Below are positions 40,001 through 49,291 of a DNA stretch of 51,464 bases, piece after piece (position 1 is the first letter of the stretch; every line of letters begins with the position of its first letter). This DNA comes from Verrucomicrobiota bacterium (GTDB taxonomy: Bacteria > Verrucomicrobiota > Verrucomicrobiia > Limisphaerales > UBA9464), in NCBI GenBank assembly GCA_008933025.1, contig WBXI01000006.1, forward strand, positions 1-51,464. Direction: 5' to 3'. The notes under the pieces were generated by a model. The model did not search any database, had not been told where the DNA came from, and worked only from the letters and a program-made list of their open reading frames with translations. The position numbers and the translations under genes were made by a program.

Positions 40001-41479
40001 CCCGTGCCCGAGCACGGTCTGGAACACCCGCGCCTTCCCGTAGGCGTACGCCCAGGCCATGGGCTCGTGGGCGCGGGTGATCTTCGACCACGCGGTGGCC
40101 AGCGGTTCGATCGGCTCGGTGCCCGCCTGGTGGAAATACAGCTCGTCCCGGGTGTCGAATCCCGCGAGTCCGGCGGTCACCGGGTGTTTCGCGCCGGTGA
40201 CGTCCACGTGGAACGGCCCGAAAGGATCGTGCCCGCTGGGCAGCGGCGGCCGGTGTTCCCAGACCCGACGCGCGATCTTCGCGGTGAACTCCGGCCACAC
40301 GTCCGCATCCTTGGTTCCCGGCAACGAGGGGTGGAATGCGCTGGCACCGAAATGGACCAGGGCCAACCCGCCGCCCCGCGCCAGATGGCCCATCAACGCC
40401 TGCCGCGCCGCCGCGGCGAGTCCCGGGCGTTCCCAGTTCACGTAGTTCCAGACCACCAGATCGTAGTCCGCGAGCCGACCCGTGAAGCCGCCCGGCGCCG
40501 GCTTCGCCTCGCCCAGGCGATCCGGATCCTCGAGCACGTGGACCAACGCCCGGGGATCGTGTTCCAACACCTGCACCAACGCCCCGCTCACCGCGTTCCA
40601 GTCGTGCGCCGGATGGTTCGCGCCCGTGACCACCAGGGCCTTGAACCGCCCGAATTCCTCGCTCTCAACCCCGCCCGGCGGCACCTCGACGTGCGCCGTC
40701 CAGGCGATCGCGTTCAGCATCATGCGGCGCCACGACGGGTTCCACCATTGGGCATAGAAGTGCCCGCCCGTCGTGCCGAATCCGCGGCCACCGTCGGCCC
40801 GTTCCACCGACCATGCCACCACCTGGTCGCCGCCTTCCTTGGGTGGACGGGTGAGCAGCACCGGCTTCAGCCGCGGGTCGTTGTCGCGAAACCGGATCCG
40901 GTAATAGAACTCCTCCGGCGCCGACCACGGCGCGACCCCGCGGGTCACCGGGTGCCCGGCCACGGGAACCGCGTCGGCGGTCCACGTCTGGATCGCCGAC
41001 CGCCAATGCTGCGGCCCCGGCCCGGTCTCGTAATCGAAATAGCCGCCCGCCCATTCCGTGATGTCCGCATCGGCCCGCACCGGGTGGAACACGCTCCAAT
41101 GGTAGAACACGATGCCGCAGCCGCGTTGCATCTGCCGCTTCAACTGCGCGTACCGGTCGCCGACGTAGAGCGGATGGTCGGTCTCGCGGTGGTCGCCGCC
41201 GTCGCTGGCGATGAAGATCGTGTCCGCGTCGTCGAGCGTCCGGGGATCCGCCGGCCAACCGTTCGGGTGCACCTCGGCGCGGATCTGGCCGCGGAGCGAG
41301 GGCGAGCCCTCGAGCAGTTGCCTGAGGAGAACCACGCTCTTTTCGTACTCGTGCGCCTCCTTGCCGTGCCCGGTGATCGGGCCCGCGATCAGCGCGACTT
41401 TCTTCGGCGCCGCGGACGCGGGCAGGACGAGGAACGCCAAAACGGCGGCCAGACAGATTCGGGGGACTCGGGCGTGCAT
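37010..41479 (-). CDS. Large secreted multidomain protein: two ThuA-like domains, LamG-like domain, C-terminal beta-propeller (sorbosone-dehydrogenase-like) region
   Basis: 1489 aa; 'KKVALIAGPITGHGKEAHEYEKSVVLL', second 'FKALVVTGANHPAHDWNAV', LamG 'VQAWVRLGTKDNFNIIAAS', propeller 'QPLGLKVRDGQVFVLGRDRITRLVDSNGDGEADFQESF'. Confidence 0.82.
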   Translation of the reverse strand: MHARVPRICLAAVLAFLVLPASAAPKKVALIAGPITGHGKEAHEYEKSVVLLRQLLEGSPSLRGQIRAEVHPNGWPADPRTLDDADTIFIASDGGDHRETDHPLYVGDRYAQLKRQMQRGCGIVFYHWSVFHPVRADADITEWAGGYFDYETGPGPQHWRSAIQTWTADAVPVAGHPVTRGVAPWSAPEEFYYRIRFRDNDPRLKPVLLTRPPKEGGDQVVAWSVERADGGRGFGTTGGHFYAQWWNPSWRRMMLNAIAWTAHVEVPPGGVESEEFGRFKALVVTGANHPAHDWNAVSGALVQVLEHDPRALVHVLEDPDRLGEAKPAPGGFTGRLADYDLVVWNYVNWERPGLAAAARQALMGHLARGGGLALVHFGASAFHPSLPGTKDADVWPEFTAKIARRVWEHRPPLPSGHDPFGPFHVDVTGAKHPVTAGLAGFDTRDELYFHQAGTEPIEPLATAWSKITRAHEPMAWAYAYGKARVFQTVLGHGPASIHAAGALIRRGCTWAAGREPLAVDPPTTAPESYVWRDGATWRPSARPAAARGTAAAAAPDPLPAVADVWVEGKEGRGLDARVRGVLRDGVPGLRRAPLTVQAWVRLGTKDNFNIIAASEAKASPTHWELYTYAGSGTLSFYSPGLSPAEVRSSRDVCDGRWHHVAAQYGPDRVRLWVDGEQAADVATTRATEPDGSAAPFAVGRLVEGGLGCSGWIDSVVVEEGIRAPRRDGIPESALVALRFESRDEFTDGSRLGPVGGTRPSAGRVETPRAAGVPAVSGVDPGKQGEKDWTDNRWQQTEVGPFLASVLALPDGAVGKGLSVRLGGRDGRVAVAYDTASLAWRAGWTGGLLRFDPGRFGLIGTPRPAGDPVVLVPAGDGWPGQPRRYVGLRRNGWRTTLEYDVAGTRVLEEPGAAEVAGRTVFTRSLLFGPSQQAIRFVAAGHKPGRTNSHAEIRSVAGATTALLADDGRTVVVALVGAALSAERGPDGRLVATLPAGPGERRLEVRVWSGPATDAPNPGELVGLGGGVPRVPTADAGPACFPEELRTAGKVGADGDFLAVDTLAMPYENPWHALLFAAGVDFTADGTGYVCTIHGDVWRITGVDAGLKDLRWRRFATGLSQPLGLKVRDGQVFVLGRDRITRLVDSNGDGEADFQESFFDGIETSTGGHDYVTDLEKDDAGNFYYVDPKGVHRVRPDGKSMETLATGFRNPNGMGVRPDGKVITVSPQQGTWTPSSQIAEIRTRGYYGFGGPKATPERPLGYDEPLCWIPHGVDNSSGGQAWIPEGRWGVLGGQMMHLLWGRCGMMLALRDEVAGGAQGAVVPLPAKFLSGPNRATFREADGALYVAGSTGWQTSAARDGAVQRVRFTGRPVPVPVGWHARPDGIELKFGVPLDRKTAEDPGSWAVKRWNYRYAADYGSKDWSVAEPSREGRDEVAVTSARLSADGRTVLLGMADAKPAMQYEAKYNVDAAGGKTLRGQFWFTIRGGGPAR

Positions 41480-41576
41480 GGAAGTCTCCGCGAAAAAACA
41501 GAACGGCGTCGCGGGTGCAAGCCCTTTGCCGGTCCCGATCCTTCCGCCCGTCGCTCCTCCGTGGTAACACCCGTCC

Positions 41577-42974
41577 GTGCGCGCCCTGCCCGCCCACGTC
41601 GATCGCAATCTCCGGGAGACCTGTCTCTTGCCGCGGGGAGCATCGTTGCTCGTCGCGGTTTCCGGCGGCGCCGATTCCATGGCCCTGCTCCATGCCCTTG
41701 CCCTCGCCGCCCCCCGCGCGCCTTGGCAACTGCGCGTCGCCCATTTCAACCACCGGCTCCGCGGTGCCGACAGCGACGCCGATGCCGCGTTCGTCGCCGA
41801 CCGGGCCCGCCGCCTTTCCATCCCGTTCGTCGGGGGCAACGCCGAACACCGCGGCCCAAAAACAGCCGGACTCGAGTCCACGGAGATGGCCGCGCGCCGC
41901 CTTCGCCACGCGTTCCTGGCCCGTGCCGCGCGTGCCGCCGCCGCCGACGCGGTCGCGCTCGCCCACCATGCCGACGACCAAACCGAACTCTTCCTGCTCC
42001 GGCTCCTCCGCGGCTCCGGCGGCTCCGGCCTCGGCGGCATGCGCTGGACGTCGCCCTCGCCCGCCGATCCCGGCGTGCGCCTGTGCCGGCCGCTGCTCGA
42101 CGTCCGACGGGCCGGTTTGCGGGCATGGTTGGCATCGCGAAAGATCGGCTTCCGCGAGGACGCCTCGAACGAGGACCCCGTGTTCGCCCGGAACGACGTG
42201 CGGCACCGCTTGCTGCCCTTCCTGCGGGAATTCGCCGGCGTCGGCATCGACGACGTGCTCCTGCGCGTCGCCGAATTGACCGCGGCCGACGCCGACTTCG
42301 TCGCCGGAACGGCGGCCGTCTGGGATCGCTCCGCCCAACCCTTCGCGTCGCTTCACCCGGCGGTCCAGCGCGAGGTGATCCGCGGGCAACTCTGGCAACT
42401 GGGACAGGACCCGACCTTCGAACTCGTGGAACGCCTGCGCCGCCAACCGGCGCGGCGCGCCTCCGCCAGCAAGGAGCGCTCGTGGACGCAATCGCAAGGC
42501 AGGGTTTCCGCGGCCCCGACCGAAACCGATTTCCGGCACGGGGAACGCGTCCTCCGGCTCGACCAACGCCCGCGTCGACTGCGGTGGGGCGGCGTGGAAC
42601 TTCGGTGGTCGCCCGTCGAGGGACCCGGCGCCGCGGTCCTGCCGGGACCCGAACCGCGGCGCGAATGCCTCGACGGCGACCGGGTCGGCGACGTCGTGAC
42701 GCTGCGCCATTGGCGACCGGGCGACCGCTTCCGCCCGCTCGGCTTTCCCGCGGCCGCCAAGCTCCAGGATCTCTTCGTGAACCGCCGCGTGCCGGCCGCC
42801 GAACGGCGCCGCCGGCTGGTCGCCGCCGACGCGTCGGGGCGGATCTTCTGGGTCGAGGGACTCCCCCCCGGGCACGAGGTCCGGGTCACCGCCAAGACCC
42901 GGCGCCGTTGGGATTGGAGCTGGCGCCGGCCCGAAACGACGCGGGTCCCGCGTGCCGCGCCCGACGCCGGCTGA
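41577..42974 (+). CDS. tilS: tRNA(Ile)-lysidine synthase
   Basis: 'SLLVAVSGGADSMALLHALA' PP-loop, 'LRVAHFNHRLRG', 'ALAHHADDQTELFLLRLLRGSGGSGLGGM', 'EDASNEDPVFARNDVRHRLLP'. Confidence 0.95.
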   Translation: MRALPAHVDRNLRETCLLPRGASLLVAVSGGADSMALLHALALAAPRAPWQLRVAHFNHRLRGADSDADAAFVADRARRLSIPFVGGNAEHRGPKTAGLESTEMAARRLRHAFLARAARAAAADAVALAHHADDQTELFLLRLLRGSGGSGLGGMRWTSPSPADPGVRLCRPLLDVRRAGLRAWLASRKIGFREDASNEDPVFARNDVRHRLLPFLREFAGVGIDDVLLRVAELTAADADFVAGTAAVWDRSAQPFASLHPAVQREVIRGQLWQLGQDPTFELVERLRRQPARRASASKERSWTQSQGRVSAAPTETDFRHGERVLRLDQRPRRLRWGGVELRWSPVEGPGAAVLPGPEPRRECLDGDRVGDVVTLRHWRPGDRFRPLGFPAAAKLQDLFVNRRVPAAERRRRLVAADASGRIFWVEGLPPGHEVRVTAKTRRRWDWSWRRPETTRVPRAAPDAG

Positions 42975-42986
42975 GCCCGCCCCGGC

Positions 42987-44741
42987 TCAACGGCGCCGGC
43001 CCTTGGCCGCGAGGGCCGCGCGCAGCTTGGCCAAGGGCAGCGTGTTCACGACGTCGGCCTTGGTCAGCCAACCCTTGCGCGCCACCCCCGCGCCCAGCCG
43101 CAGGAAATCGAAATGCTCGAGACGATGCGCGTCGCAGTTCACCGCGCATTTCACGCCCCGCGAACGCGCGTATTGCCATTGCCGCCAATCGAGATCGAAC
43201 CGGTACGGGTTCGCGTTCAGCTCGATCCACGTGCCCGTCGCGGCGCACGCATCGATCACCGCGTGCTGGTTGACCTTGTAGGCGTCGCGCTCCAGCAACA
43301 ACCGCCCCGTCGGGTGCCCCAGCATGTGCACGCGCGGGTTCTCCGCCGCCGCGACCAACCGGCGCGTGTTCTCCGCCTCGTCGCCCGACGGCACGTGGAG
43401 GCTCGCCACCACCACGTCCAGTCGTGCCAGCACCTCGTCGTCGAAATCCAGGCCGTCCTTGAGGATGTCCACCTCGATCCCGGTCAACAGGCGGAAATCG
43501 CTGCCTTCGTCCTCGATGCGCTTGTTCAGGTCCGCGATCTCCGCCAGTTGCGACCGCAGCCGCCCCTCGTCGAGTCCGTTGGCCTGGAAGGACGCGCGCG
43601 AGTGGTCGGTGATCGCCCAGTAATCGAGGCCCAGTTCCATCGCGTGCGCGGCGATGTCCGCGATCGGGTTGCGGCCGTCGCTCCACGTCGAATGGTTGTG
43701 CAGCGAACCCCGCAGGTCGGTCCACTCGAGCAACCGCGGCAACGCGTGTTTCTCGGCCGCCGCGAATTCCCCGTGGTCCTCGCGCAACTCGGGCGGCACG
43801 AAGTCCATCCCCAGCGTCGCGTACAATTCCTCCTCCGTGGCGCAGTCCACCCGCAGCGCCGGGTCCCGCGTCTCCTCCGTGGCCCGGAACAACCCGTACT
43901 CGTTCAACCGCAGCCCGCGGGCGATCGCCCGTTGCCGCATCGCGATGTTGTGTTCCTTGCTGCCCGTGAAATAGGCCAGGGCGGAAGCGAACTCCGAATC
44001 GTCCACCACCCGCAGGTCCGCCTGGATGCCCTCCCCGTCGAGGATCACGCTGGCCTTGGTCTCGCCGCGACCCAGCACCGAGCGCACGCCCGGCAAACCC
44101 ACGAAGAAATCCAGCACCGACGACGGCTGCCGGCTGGAGACCACGAAATCTATGTCGCCGATCACCTCCTTCCAGCGACGGAGACTGCCGGCCGTGCTGC
44201 ACCGGACCACGTCGGGATGTTGGCGCAGCGCCTCGAGGATGGGCTCGGCGGCCACCAGGGCGGAAAGCAACCGATGCCGCGAGGCGAACTGCCGGCGGAA
44301 CGCGATGGCCTCGAGGAGACGCGACTGCGATTTGTCGCCGAACCCGTCGAGCGCCGCCACGCGGCCCGCCTTGCACGCCCCCTCGAGCGCGTCGATGGAA
44401 TCGACGCCGAGTTCCTCGTGGAGTCTCTTCGCCTTCTTGGGGCCGAGTCCCTGGAGTTGGAGCAAATCCAGCAGGCCCGGCGGGACCGACGCGCGGAGTT
44501 CCTCGAGGTAGGGCAACCGCCCGGTGCCGACGAGGATGGTGATCTTTTCCCGGAGCGCCTCGCCGATGCCCTTCAGTTCCCCCAGACGCTCTTCCCGGAC
44601 CAACGTGCCCAGCGGCTCGGAGAGTCCTTCCAGCGTGCGGGCGGCATTGTGGTAGGCCCGCGTCTTGAACGGATTCTCCCCCTTCAATTCGAGCAAGGTC
44701 CCGATCTCTTCCAATGCAGCGGCGACCTGATCCTTGTCCAT
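42987..44741 (-). CDS. polX: DNA polymerase X family with PHP domain
   Basis: HhH 'QGLGPKKAKRLHEELG', nucleotidyltransferase 'AGSLRRWKEVIGDIDFVV', PHP 'LRGSLHNHSTWSDGRN'. Confidence 0.94.
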   Translation of the reverse strand: MDKDQVAAALEEIGTLLELKGENPFKTRAYHNAARTLEGLSEPLGTLVREERLGELKGIGEALREKITILVGTGRLPYLEELRASVPPGLLDLLQLQGLGPKKAKRLHEELGVDSIDALEGACKAGRVAALDGFGDKSQSRLLEAIAFRRQFASRHRLLSALVAAEPILEALRQHPDVVRCSTAGSLRRWKEVIGDIDFVVSSRQPSSVLDFFVGLPGVRSVLGRGETKASVILDGEGIQADLRVVDDSEFASALAYFTGSKEHNIAMRQRAIARGLRLNEYGLFRATEETRDPALRVDCATEEELYATLGMDFVPPELREDHGEFAAAEKHALPRLLEWTDLRGSLHNHSTWSDGRNPIADIAAHAMELGLDYWAITDHSRASFQANGLDEGRLRSQLAEIADLNKRIEDEGSDFRLLTGIEVDILKDGLDFDDEVLARLDVVVASLHVPSGDEAENTRRLVAAAENPRVHMLGHPTGRLLLERDAYKVNQHAVIDACAATGTWIELNANPYRFDLDWRQWQYARSRGVKCAVNCDAHRLEHFDFLRLGAGVARKGWLTKADVVNTLPLAKLRAALAAKGRRR

Positions 44742-45019
44742 GGTCGGGCGAGGCTGGCGACCGGTCGTTGCCACGCAAGCGTTTTGAACCGGCGGCGGGC
44801 CCGGGCGGGACCCAATCGCCCCCCGGCACCAATCCGGCACCGGTCCCGGCCATCCTGCCGTCCTTGTTGGCGGCGGCCAAGACGATGATTCCCTTCCTGC
44901 AATCCAGCCCACCGCGGTGGCGCCCGCGGTTTCGGGACAACCGGGGCCAAACGCATCGGGTCGACGATCCGATCGCGATCGGGAATTGCGCGCGTCGCCA
45001 TTCCGCGCAGTGTTGGCCC

Positions 45020-45529
45020 ATGTCCGAGGCATTGCCTCATCCCGACAATTTCCATCTGCGCTCGGCCCGCGGTTGGCTGGAACTCGGCGACCATCGCGAG
45101 GCCGAGATCGAGTTGGGGAACCTGCGCCCGGAGTTGTCGGGCCACCCCGACGTCCTCGAGGCCCGGTTCCAGGCGTTGGTCGGCCAGCGCCGTTATCCCG
45201 AGGCACTGGAGATCGCGCGGCGGCAGGTCCAAGGCGACGATGCCGATCACCGCGGGCACCTCAACCTCGGCAACGCGCTGTTCTGGCTGTCGCAAACCGA
45301 AGCGGCCTGCGAGGCCGTCACCGCGGTGCTCGACCGGTTCCCCAAGGTCTCCGCCCTGCCCTACAACCTCGCCTGCTACTGCGTGCGGATGGGTCGCCTC
45401 GACCAAGCGCGCGCCTGGCTCGACCGGAGTTTCGCCCTGGGACGCCGGGAAACCATCATCGCCTTTGCCCTGACCGACCCGGACCTGCGGGAACTCTGGG
45501 ATTACCTGCGGGAACTCGATCCCGACTAG
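45020..45529 (+). CDS. Tetratricopeptide-repeat-like protein
   Basis: '[20 protein letters not shown]', '[22 protein letters not shown]', '[26 protein letters not shown]'. Confidence 0.75.
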   Translation: MSEALPHPDNFHLRSARGWLELGDHREAEIELGNLRPELSGHPDVLEARFQALVGQRRYPEALEIARRQVQGDDADHRGHLNLGNALFWLSQTEAACEAVTAVLDRFPKVSALPYNLACYCVRMGRLDQARAWLDRSFALGRRETIIAFALTDPDLRELWDYLRELDPD

Positions 45530-45644
45530 CCCCCGGCGAGGGCGCCCTTGGCCACCGTGGCCCCGCCGTCCCACGACGACCGCGGCAGGTCGGAATTCCC
45601 GGCTTTCCAGAAATGGCCGGGCCATCGAGGATATTCCCACACGC

Positions 45645-46388
45645 ATGAAAGGTTCTTGCCCCCGCGCCATCGCCGCGACCCGCGCGGCCTTCACGCTGAT
45701 CGAGTTGCTGGTGGTGATCGCCATCATCGCGATCCTCGCCGGCATGTTGCTGCCGGCCTTGGCACGCGCGAAGGCCAAGGCACTCCAGACCAAGTGCATC
45801 TCCAACAACAAGCAGGTCATCCTGGCGTTCCAGATGTACGCGGACGATTTCCGCGACTTCATGCCCCTCTGCAACGACTGGGCCTCGGCCGGCGGCACCA
45901 ATGGGCGCTACGACGTGTTCACCGCCATGACGAACCGTCCGCTCTATCCCTACCAAGGCAGCCCGCTCATCTTCGCGTGCCCCGCGGACAAGGGGGACAT
46001 TTTCCGCGAGAAAGTCATCGGCGACTACAAGGCGACGAACTGCTTCCGCCAGTACGGGACGAGTTACCTGATGGAATGGGCGGGTGATTTCGCGCGCACC
46101 AAGCACGTGACCGGCGACCGGAACAACCAGGGCACCTACAATGGCACCCCGATGAAGTCATCCGAGATCGCCCAGAGCGCCGCCAACAAGATCGTGCAGG
46201 GAGACTGGCCTTGGCATCCCAACCGGGGCTGGGACGACAAGAAAAGCCAGTGGCACAACTACAAGGGCAGGAGCCTCTCGGTCTTGGCGTTCGGAGACGG
46301 CCACGCGGAGGCCTACAAATTCCCGACCCTCAAGGATACCGATCCCTACTGGAGCCTGGCCCCGAACCCGTCCCACCTCTGGTGGTGA
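45645..46388 (+). CDS. Type II secretion/type IV pilin-like pseudopilin
   Basis: '[31 protein letters not shown]' prepilin motif; 'FGDGHAE' C-terminal motif. Confidence 0.92.
   Translation: MKGSCPRAIAATRAAFTLIELLVVIAIIAILAGMLLPALARAKAKALQTKCISNNKQVILAFQMYADDFRDFMPLCNDWASAGGTNGRYDVFTAMTNRPLYPYQGSPLIFACPADKGDIFREKVIGDYKATNCFRQYGTSYLMEWAGDFARTKHVTGDRNNQGTYNGTPMKSSEIAQSAANKIVQGDWPWHPNRGWDDKKSQWHNYKGRSLSVLAFGDGHAEAYKFPTLKDTDPYWSLAPNPSHLWW
45697..45758 (+). repeat. Inverted repeat arm A (pseudopilin N-terminal coding block), 61/62 identical to arm B
   Basis: TGATCGAGTTGCTGGTGGTGATCGCCATCATCGCGATCCTCGCCGGCATG(T)TGCTGCCGGCC. Confidence 0.85.
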
Positions 46389-46401
46389 CCCGACCGCGCC
46401 G

Positions 46402-47205
46402 TCAGCGGCGGACCGTGGTGTTCTCGGACCACCAGATGATGTCGACCACGGAGTCTCCCGCCGGGACGTTGAGGCTCAGGCTGCCATTGTAGGTGGGCTT
46501 CGCCTTGATCTTGGAACCGATCCACTTGTGGATCTCCGAATGCCCGTCGGCAAAGGAAAGCCCGCACGCGCCGTTGTGGTAGCTGGCCGGGAAATCGATG
46601 ATCTGCGCGGACTTGGCGCCCTGCTCGGCCATCGCCACGGCGCACGCGGCGTCGTTGATGCTGTCGGGATGCTCGTCGACGAACACCCAGGTCTTGGACG
46701 GGTTCGCGATGTCGCTGTCCTTGGCAAACGTCCGGTACGGCGGCACGGGCAACCAACCGCCGAAGTCGAACGCCTGGCTCATCGAAATGCTGCGGATGCG
46801 CGGCGTGTACTTCACCTTCGGCAACTTGGCGACCGCCGCCTTGTCCGCCGGGCACTTGTAGATCGCGGTCGAGCGTCCACCGTACTTGAAGAGCGGACCA
46901 TTGGTGATGTAGGCGACATTGGTGTTCGCCGGACTCCCGAAATCCAGGCCTCCCTCCACCCATACGGGCCGACCGTTCATGGAGAGCGACGCCACCAGAT
47001 TGCCGGAGTAATCGTCGGAATAGAGGCGCCACGCCAGCATCAGTTGCCGGCCATTGCTCATGCACAACACGCCGTCGGCCTTGGTCTTCGCCTTGCCGAG
47101 GGCCGGCAGCAGCATGCCGGCGAGGATCGCGATGATGGCGATCACCACCAGCAACTCGATCAAAGTAAAACCGCGGGATCTCGTGCGAATAGAGTGGGTC
47201 TTCAT
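46402..47205 (-). CDS. Type II secretion/type IV pilin-like pseudopilin
   Basis: '[35 protein letters not shown]', 'SFADGHSEIHKW'. Confidence 0.93.
   Translation of the reverse strand: MKTHSIRTRSRGFTLIELLVVIAIIAILAGMLLPALGKAKTKADGVLCMSNGRQLMLAWRLYSDDYSGNLVASLSMNGRPVWVEGGLDFGSPANTNVAYITNGPLFKYGGRSTAIYKCPADKAAVAKLPKVKYTPRIRSISMSQAFDFGGWLPVPPYRTFAKDSDIANPSKTWVFVDEHPDSINDAACAVAMAEQGAKSAQIIDFPASYHNGACGLSFADGHSEIHKWIGSKIKAKPTYNGSLSLNVPAGDSVVDIIWWSENTTVRR
47101..47162 (-). repeat. Inverted repeat arm B (pseudopilin N-terminal coding block)
   Basis: Reverse complement matches arm A with a single T/C mismatch; 50 nt perfect core. Confidence 0.85.
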
Positions 47206-47291
47206 GACGTGCCGAAAATAACCGCCAGTGGCGGAGCGGCAAATTGCCACGCACGGAAGAAAAAGTGCCAGCAAGAAGATGGGACCGTGGT

Positions 47292-47377
47292 TGGTGCCGG
47301 CGGAGGGACTTGAACCCCCACTCCCTTGCGGGAACAAGATTTTGAGTCTAGCGCGTCTGCCATTTCGCCACGCCGGC
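47292..47377 (-). tRNA. tRNA-Leu(CAA), CCA encoded
   Basis: GCCGGCG acceptor, long variable arm, CTCAAAA anticodon loop (CAA), TTCAAGT T-loop, 3' CGCCGGCACCA. Confidence 0.95.
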
Positions 47378-47497
47378 AACGGTCGGTGCGTGCAACGCCC
47401 CGTTCAAATGCCAGTCCACGGACCCCGTTGCAAACGAAACTTTCCGCGCATTCGCCAACCGACCATCGGATGCACCCCGCGAACCGCGGCGCCCGGC

Positions 47498-49291
47498 CTA
47501 CAACTCGGTCGTCGCCACGCGGCGCAAGCCGATGCGGAGCGGCACCCAACCCGACAGCACGCTCAGCAACACGAACACGGCCCAGCCGACCATGGGTTTC
47601 ACCGGGCCCGTTTCCTCGCCGCGCCAACCCCACGGCGACCCCATGGCGAGCGCGATCACCGACGCCAGGATATAGAAAAAACTCAGCACCAGGCAGAACG
47701 TGCCGCCGAACCCGCTCACGATCTTGCTCGGGTTGGTTTCCCGGAAATTCGGATGGATGGCACCCAGACCCACCGCGATCGCGTTCAGGGTGAAGGTCAT
47801 CACCGTCACCGCGACGCCGAAATAGAGTTGCCGCTGCCATTCGAGACCGAGCAGATGGCCCGACATCAACGTCAACCCCAGCGTCAGGCAAAGCGACGTC
47901 GCCCCCGCCAACCAAAACTTCAGCAGCACCACCCGCACCAATCCCAGCGGGGCCAGTCCCACCAGCCACACGCGGCGTCCTTCCAGCGAGAACTGCGGGA
48001 ACACGAACCGGGTGGTGATGGTGGCCACGTTCAACGCGCAGGCGGCGAGGTTCAGATACGAAACCAGACCGATCCAGAACGCCGAGTCCAGTTGCCGCGT
48101 GAAATGCCGCAGGTTGAGGATGTAGACCGCCAGCAGGCCGAAGAGCAGCACCGTCTGCCCCCACTGCGTCGTGTCCCGCCAGAACACCCGGAGATCCTTG
48201 GCCACCAAGGCGCGGACGTCCGTGGCCAATCCCGCCCACCGCAGCACCCGGTCCAGACGGTCGACCGGACCGAAATGCGCCGCGGCCCCGCAGGATTCGC
48301 CGGGGCCGGCAGGGGCCAGCCACAGGCGGCGGATTTCCGCGGCGGTGGAGAGGTTCCGGGCCTCGAGCCGCTGCCACCAACCCCAGCGCGAGAATGCCGA
48401 GGCGCGGCTTTGCACCGTGTTGGCGGCGCCGTAGAAGGGCCCGCCCAACCCGATCAACGCCAACCGCCCGAGGAACAACACGTGGCTCAGCAACACCAGC
48501 GCGTAGAAGCCGGCCGCCTTCACCGCGCCTTCCGCGAGGTTCAGCACGCACGCGCTCAGCCAATAGCTCGGCAACAGCGGCGACTGCGCGAAACCGGTGT
48601 TCACCAGCAGGCGATCGATGACCGACTGCACCCGCGCCTCGAGCACCTCGTCCGAGGCGGGCTCGGGCCGGAGATGGAACGCCAGCAAGGCCAGCACCAC
48701 CGCGACCCCCGTGACCGCGGCGATCTGGAACGCGCGGCGGTCCAGCCACCGCGCCACGAAGATGGCCAGCGCGGCGCCACCGATGCCCGGAAGGACCACG
48801 AACAACAACACCAATCCCAGCGTCGCGGGGTAGAAATGCCACGGCACGCGGTTCAGTTGCCCGTAGGCCGCCAGCAACGGCGCGATCAGGAACAGGAACG
48901 CCCACGAGGCCAGCAGCGTGCTCTCGATGCACTTCCACTGGAACACCGCCGAGATCGGCACCGGCGCGGTGATCAGGAATGCCGTCTCCCGGTTCCGGAA
49001 AAAGTTGGTGTAGCAGATCACCAGGTTCGAGAGCAGCAGCAGGCCGAACAGGAACGCGAACAGCAGGAACAACAACCGCTCCACCAGCAGCGAACCCAGT
49101 CCCGGGAAACGCCCGATGAACGCGAGTCCCAGCCGGAACAACAGGAACGCGAACGCCAGGTAGCCCACCAGAAATCCCCCGATCACCGCCACCAGCAGCC
49201 TCGACTGCTGGCGCAACCCCAGCACCCGGCGCCATGCCGACAGCGCGTTGACGCGCACCAGCAATCCCAGCGGCGATTCCGTCGCGTTCAT
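47498..49291 (-). CDS. ABC-2-like exporter permease
   Basis: 597 aa, many TM segments, adjacent to and overlapping an ABC ATPase gene. Confidence 0.85.
   Translation of the reverse strand: MNATESPLGLLVRVNALSAWRRVLGLRQQSRLLVAVIGGFLVGYLAFAFLLFRLGLAFIGRFPGLGSLLVERLLFLLFAFLFGLLLLSNLVICYTNFFRNRETAFLITAPVPISAVFQWKCIESTLLASWAFLFLIAPLLAAYGQLNRVPWHFYPATLGLVLLFVVLPGIGGAALAIFVARWLDRRAFQIAAVTGVAVVLALLAFHLRPEPASDEVLEARVQSVIDRLLVNTGFAQSPLLPSYWLSACVLNLAEGAVKAAGFYALVLLSHVLFLGRLALIGLGGPFYGAANTVQSRASAFSRWGWWQRLEARNLSTAAEIRRLWLAPAGPGESCGAAAHFGPVDRLDRVLRWAGLATDVRALVAKDLRVFWRDTTQWGQTVLLFGLLAVYILNLRHFTRQLDSAFWIGLVSYLNLAACALNVATITTRFVFPQFSLEGRRVWLVGLAPLGLVRVVLLKFWLAGATSLCLTLGLTLMSGHLLGLEWQRQLYFGVAVTVMTFTLNAIAVGLGAIHPNFRETNPSKIVSGFGGTFCLVLSFFYILASVIALAMGSPWGWRGEETGPVKPMVGWAVFVLLSVLSGWVPLRIGLRRVATTEL

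Noticed and set aside
45645-47205. Pseudopilin repeats considered as a mobile element
   Set aside because: Similarity is restricted to the conserved prepilin N-terminal coding block; no terminal repeats or transposase.
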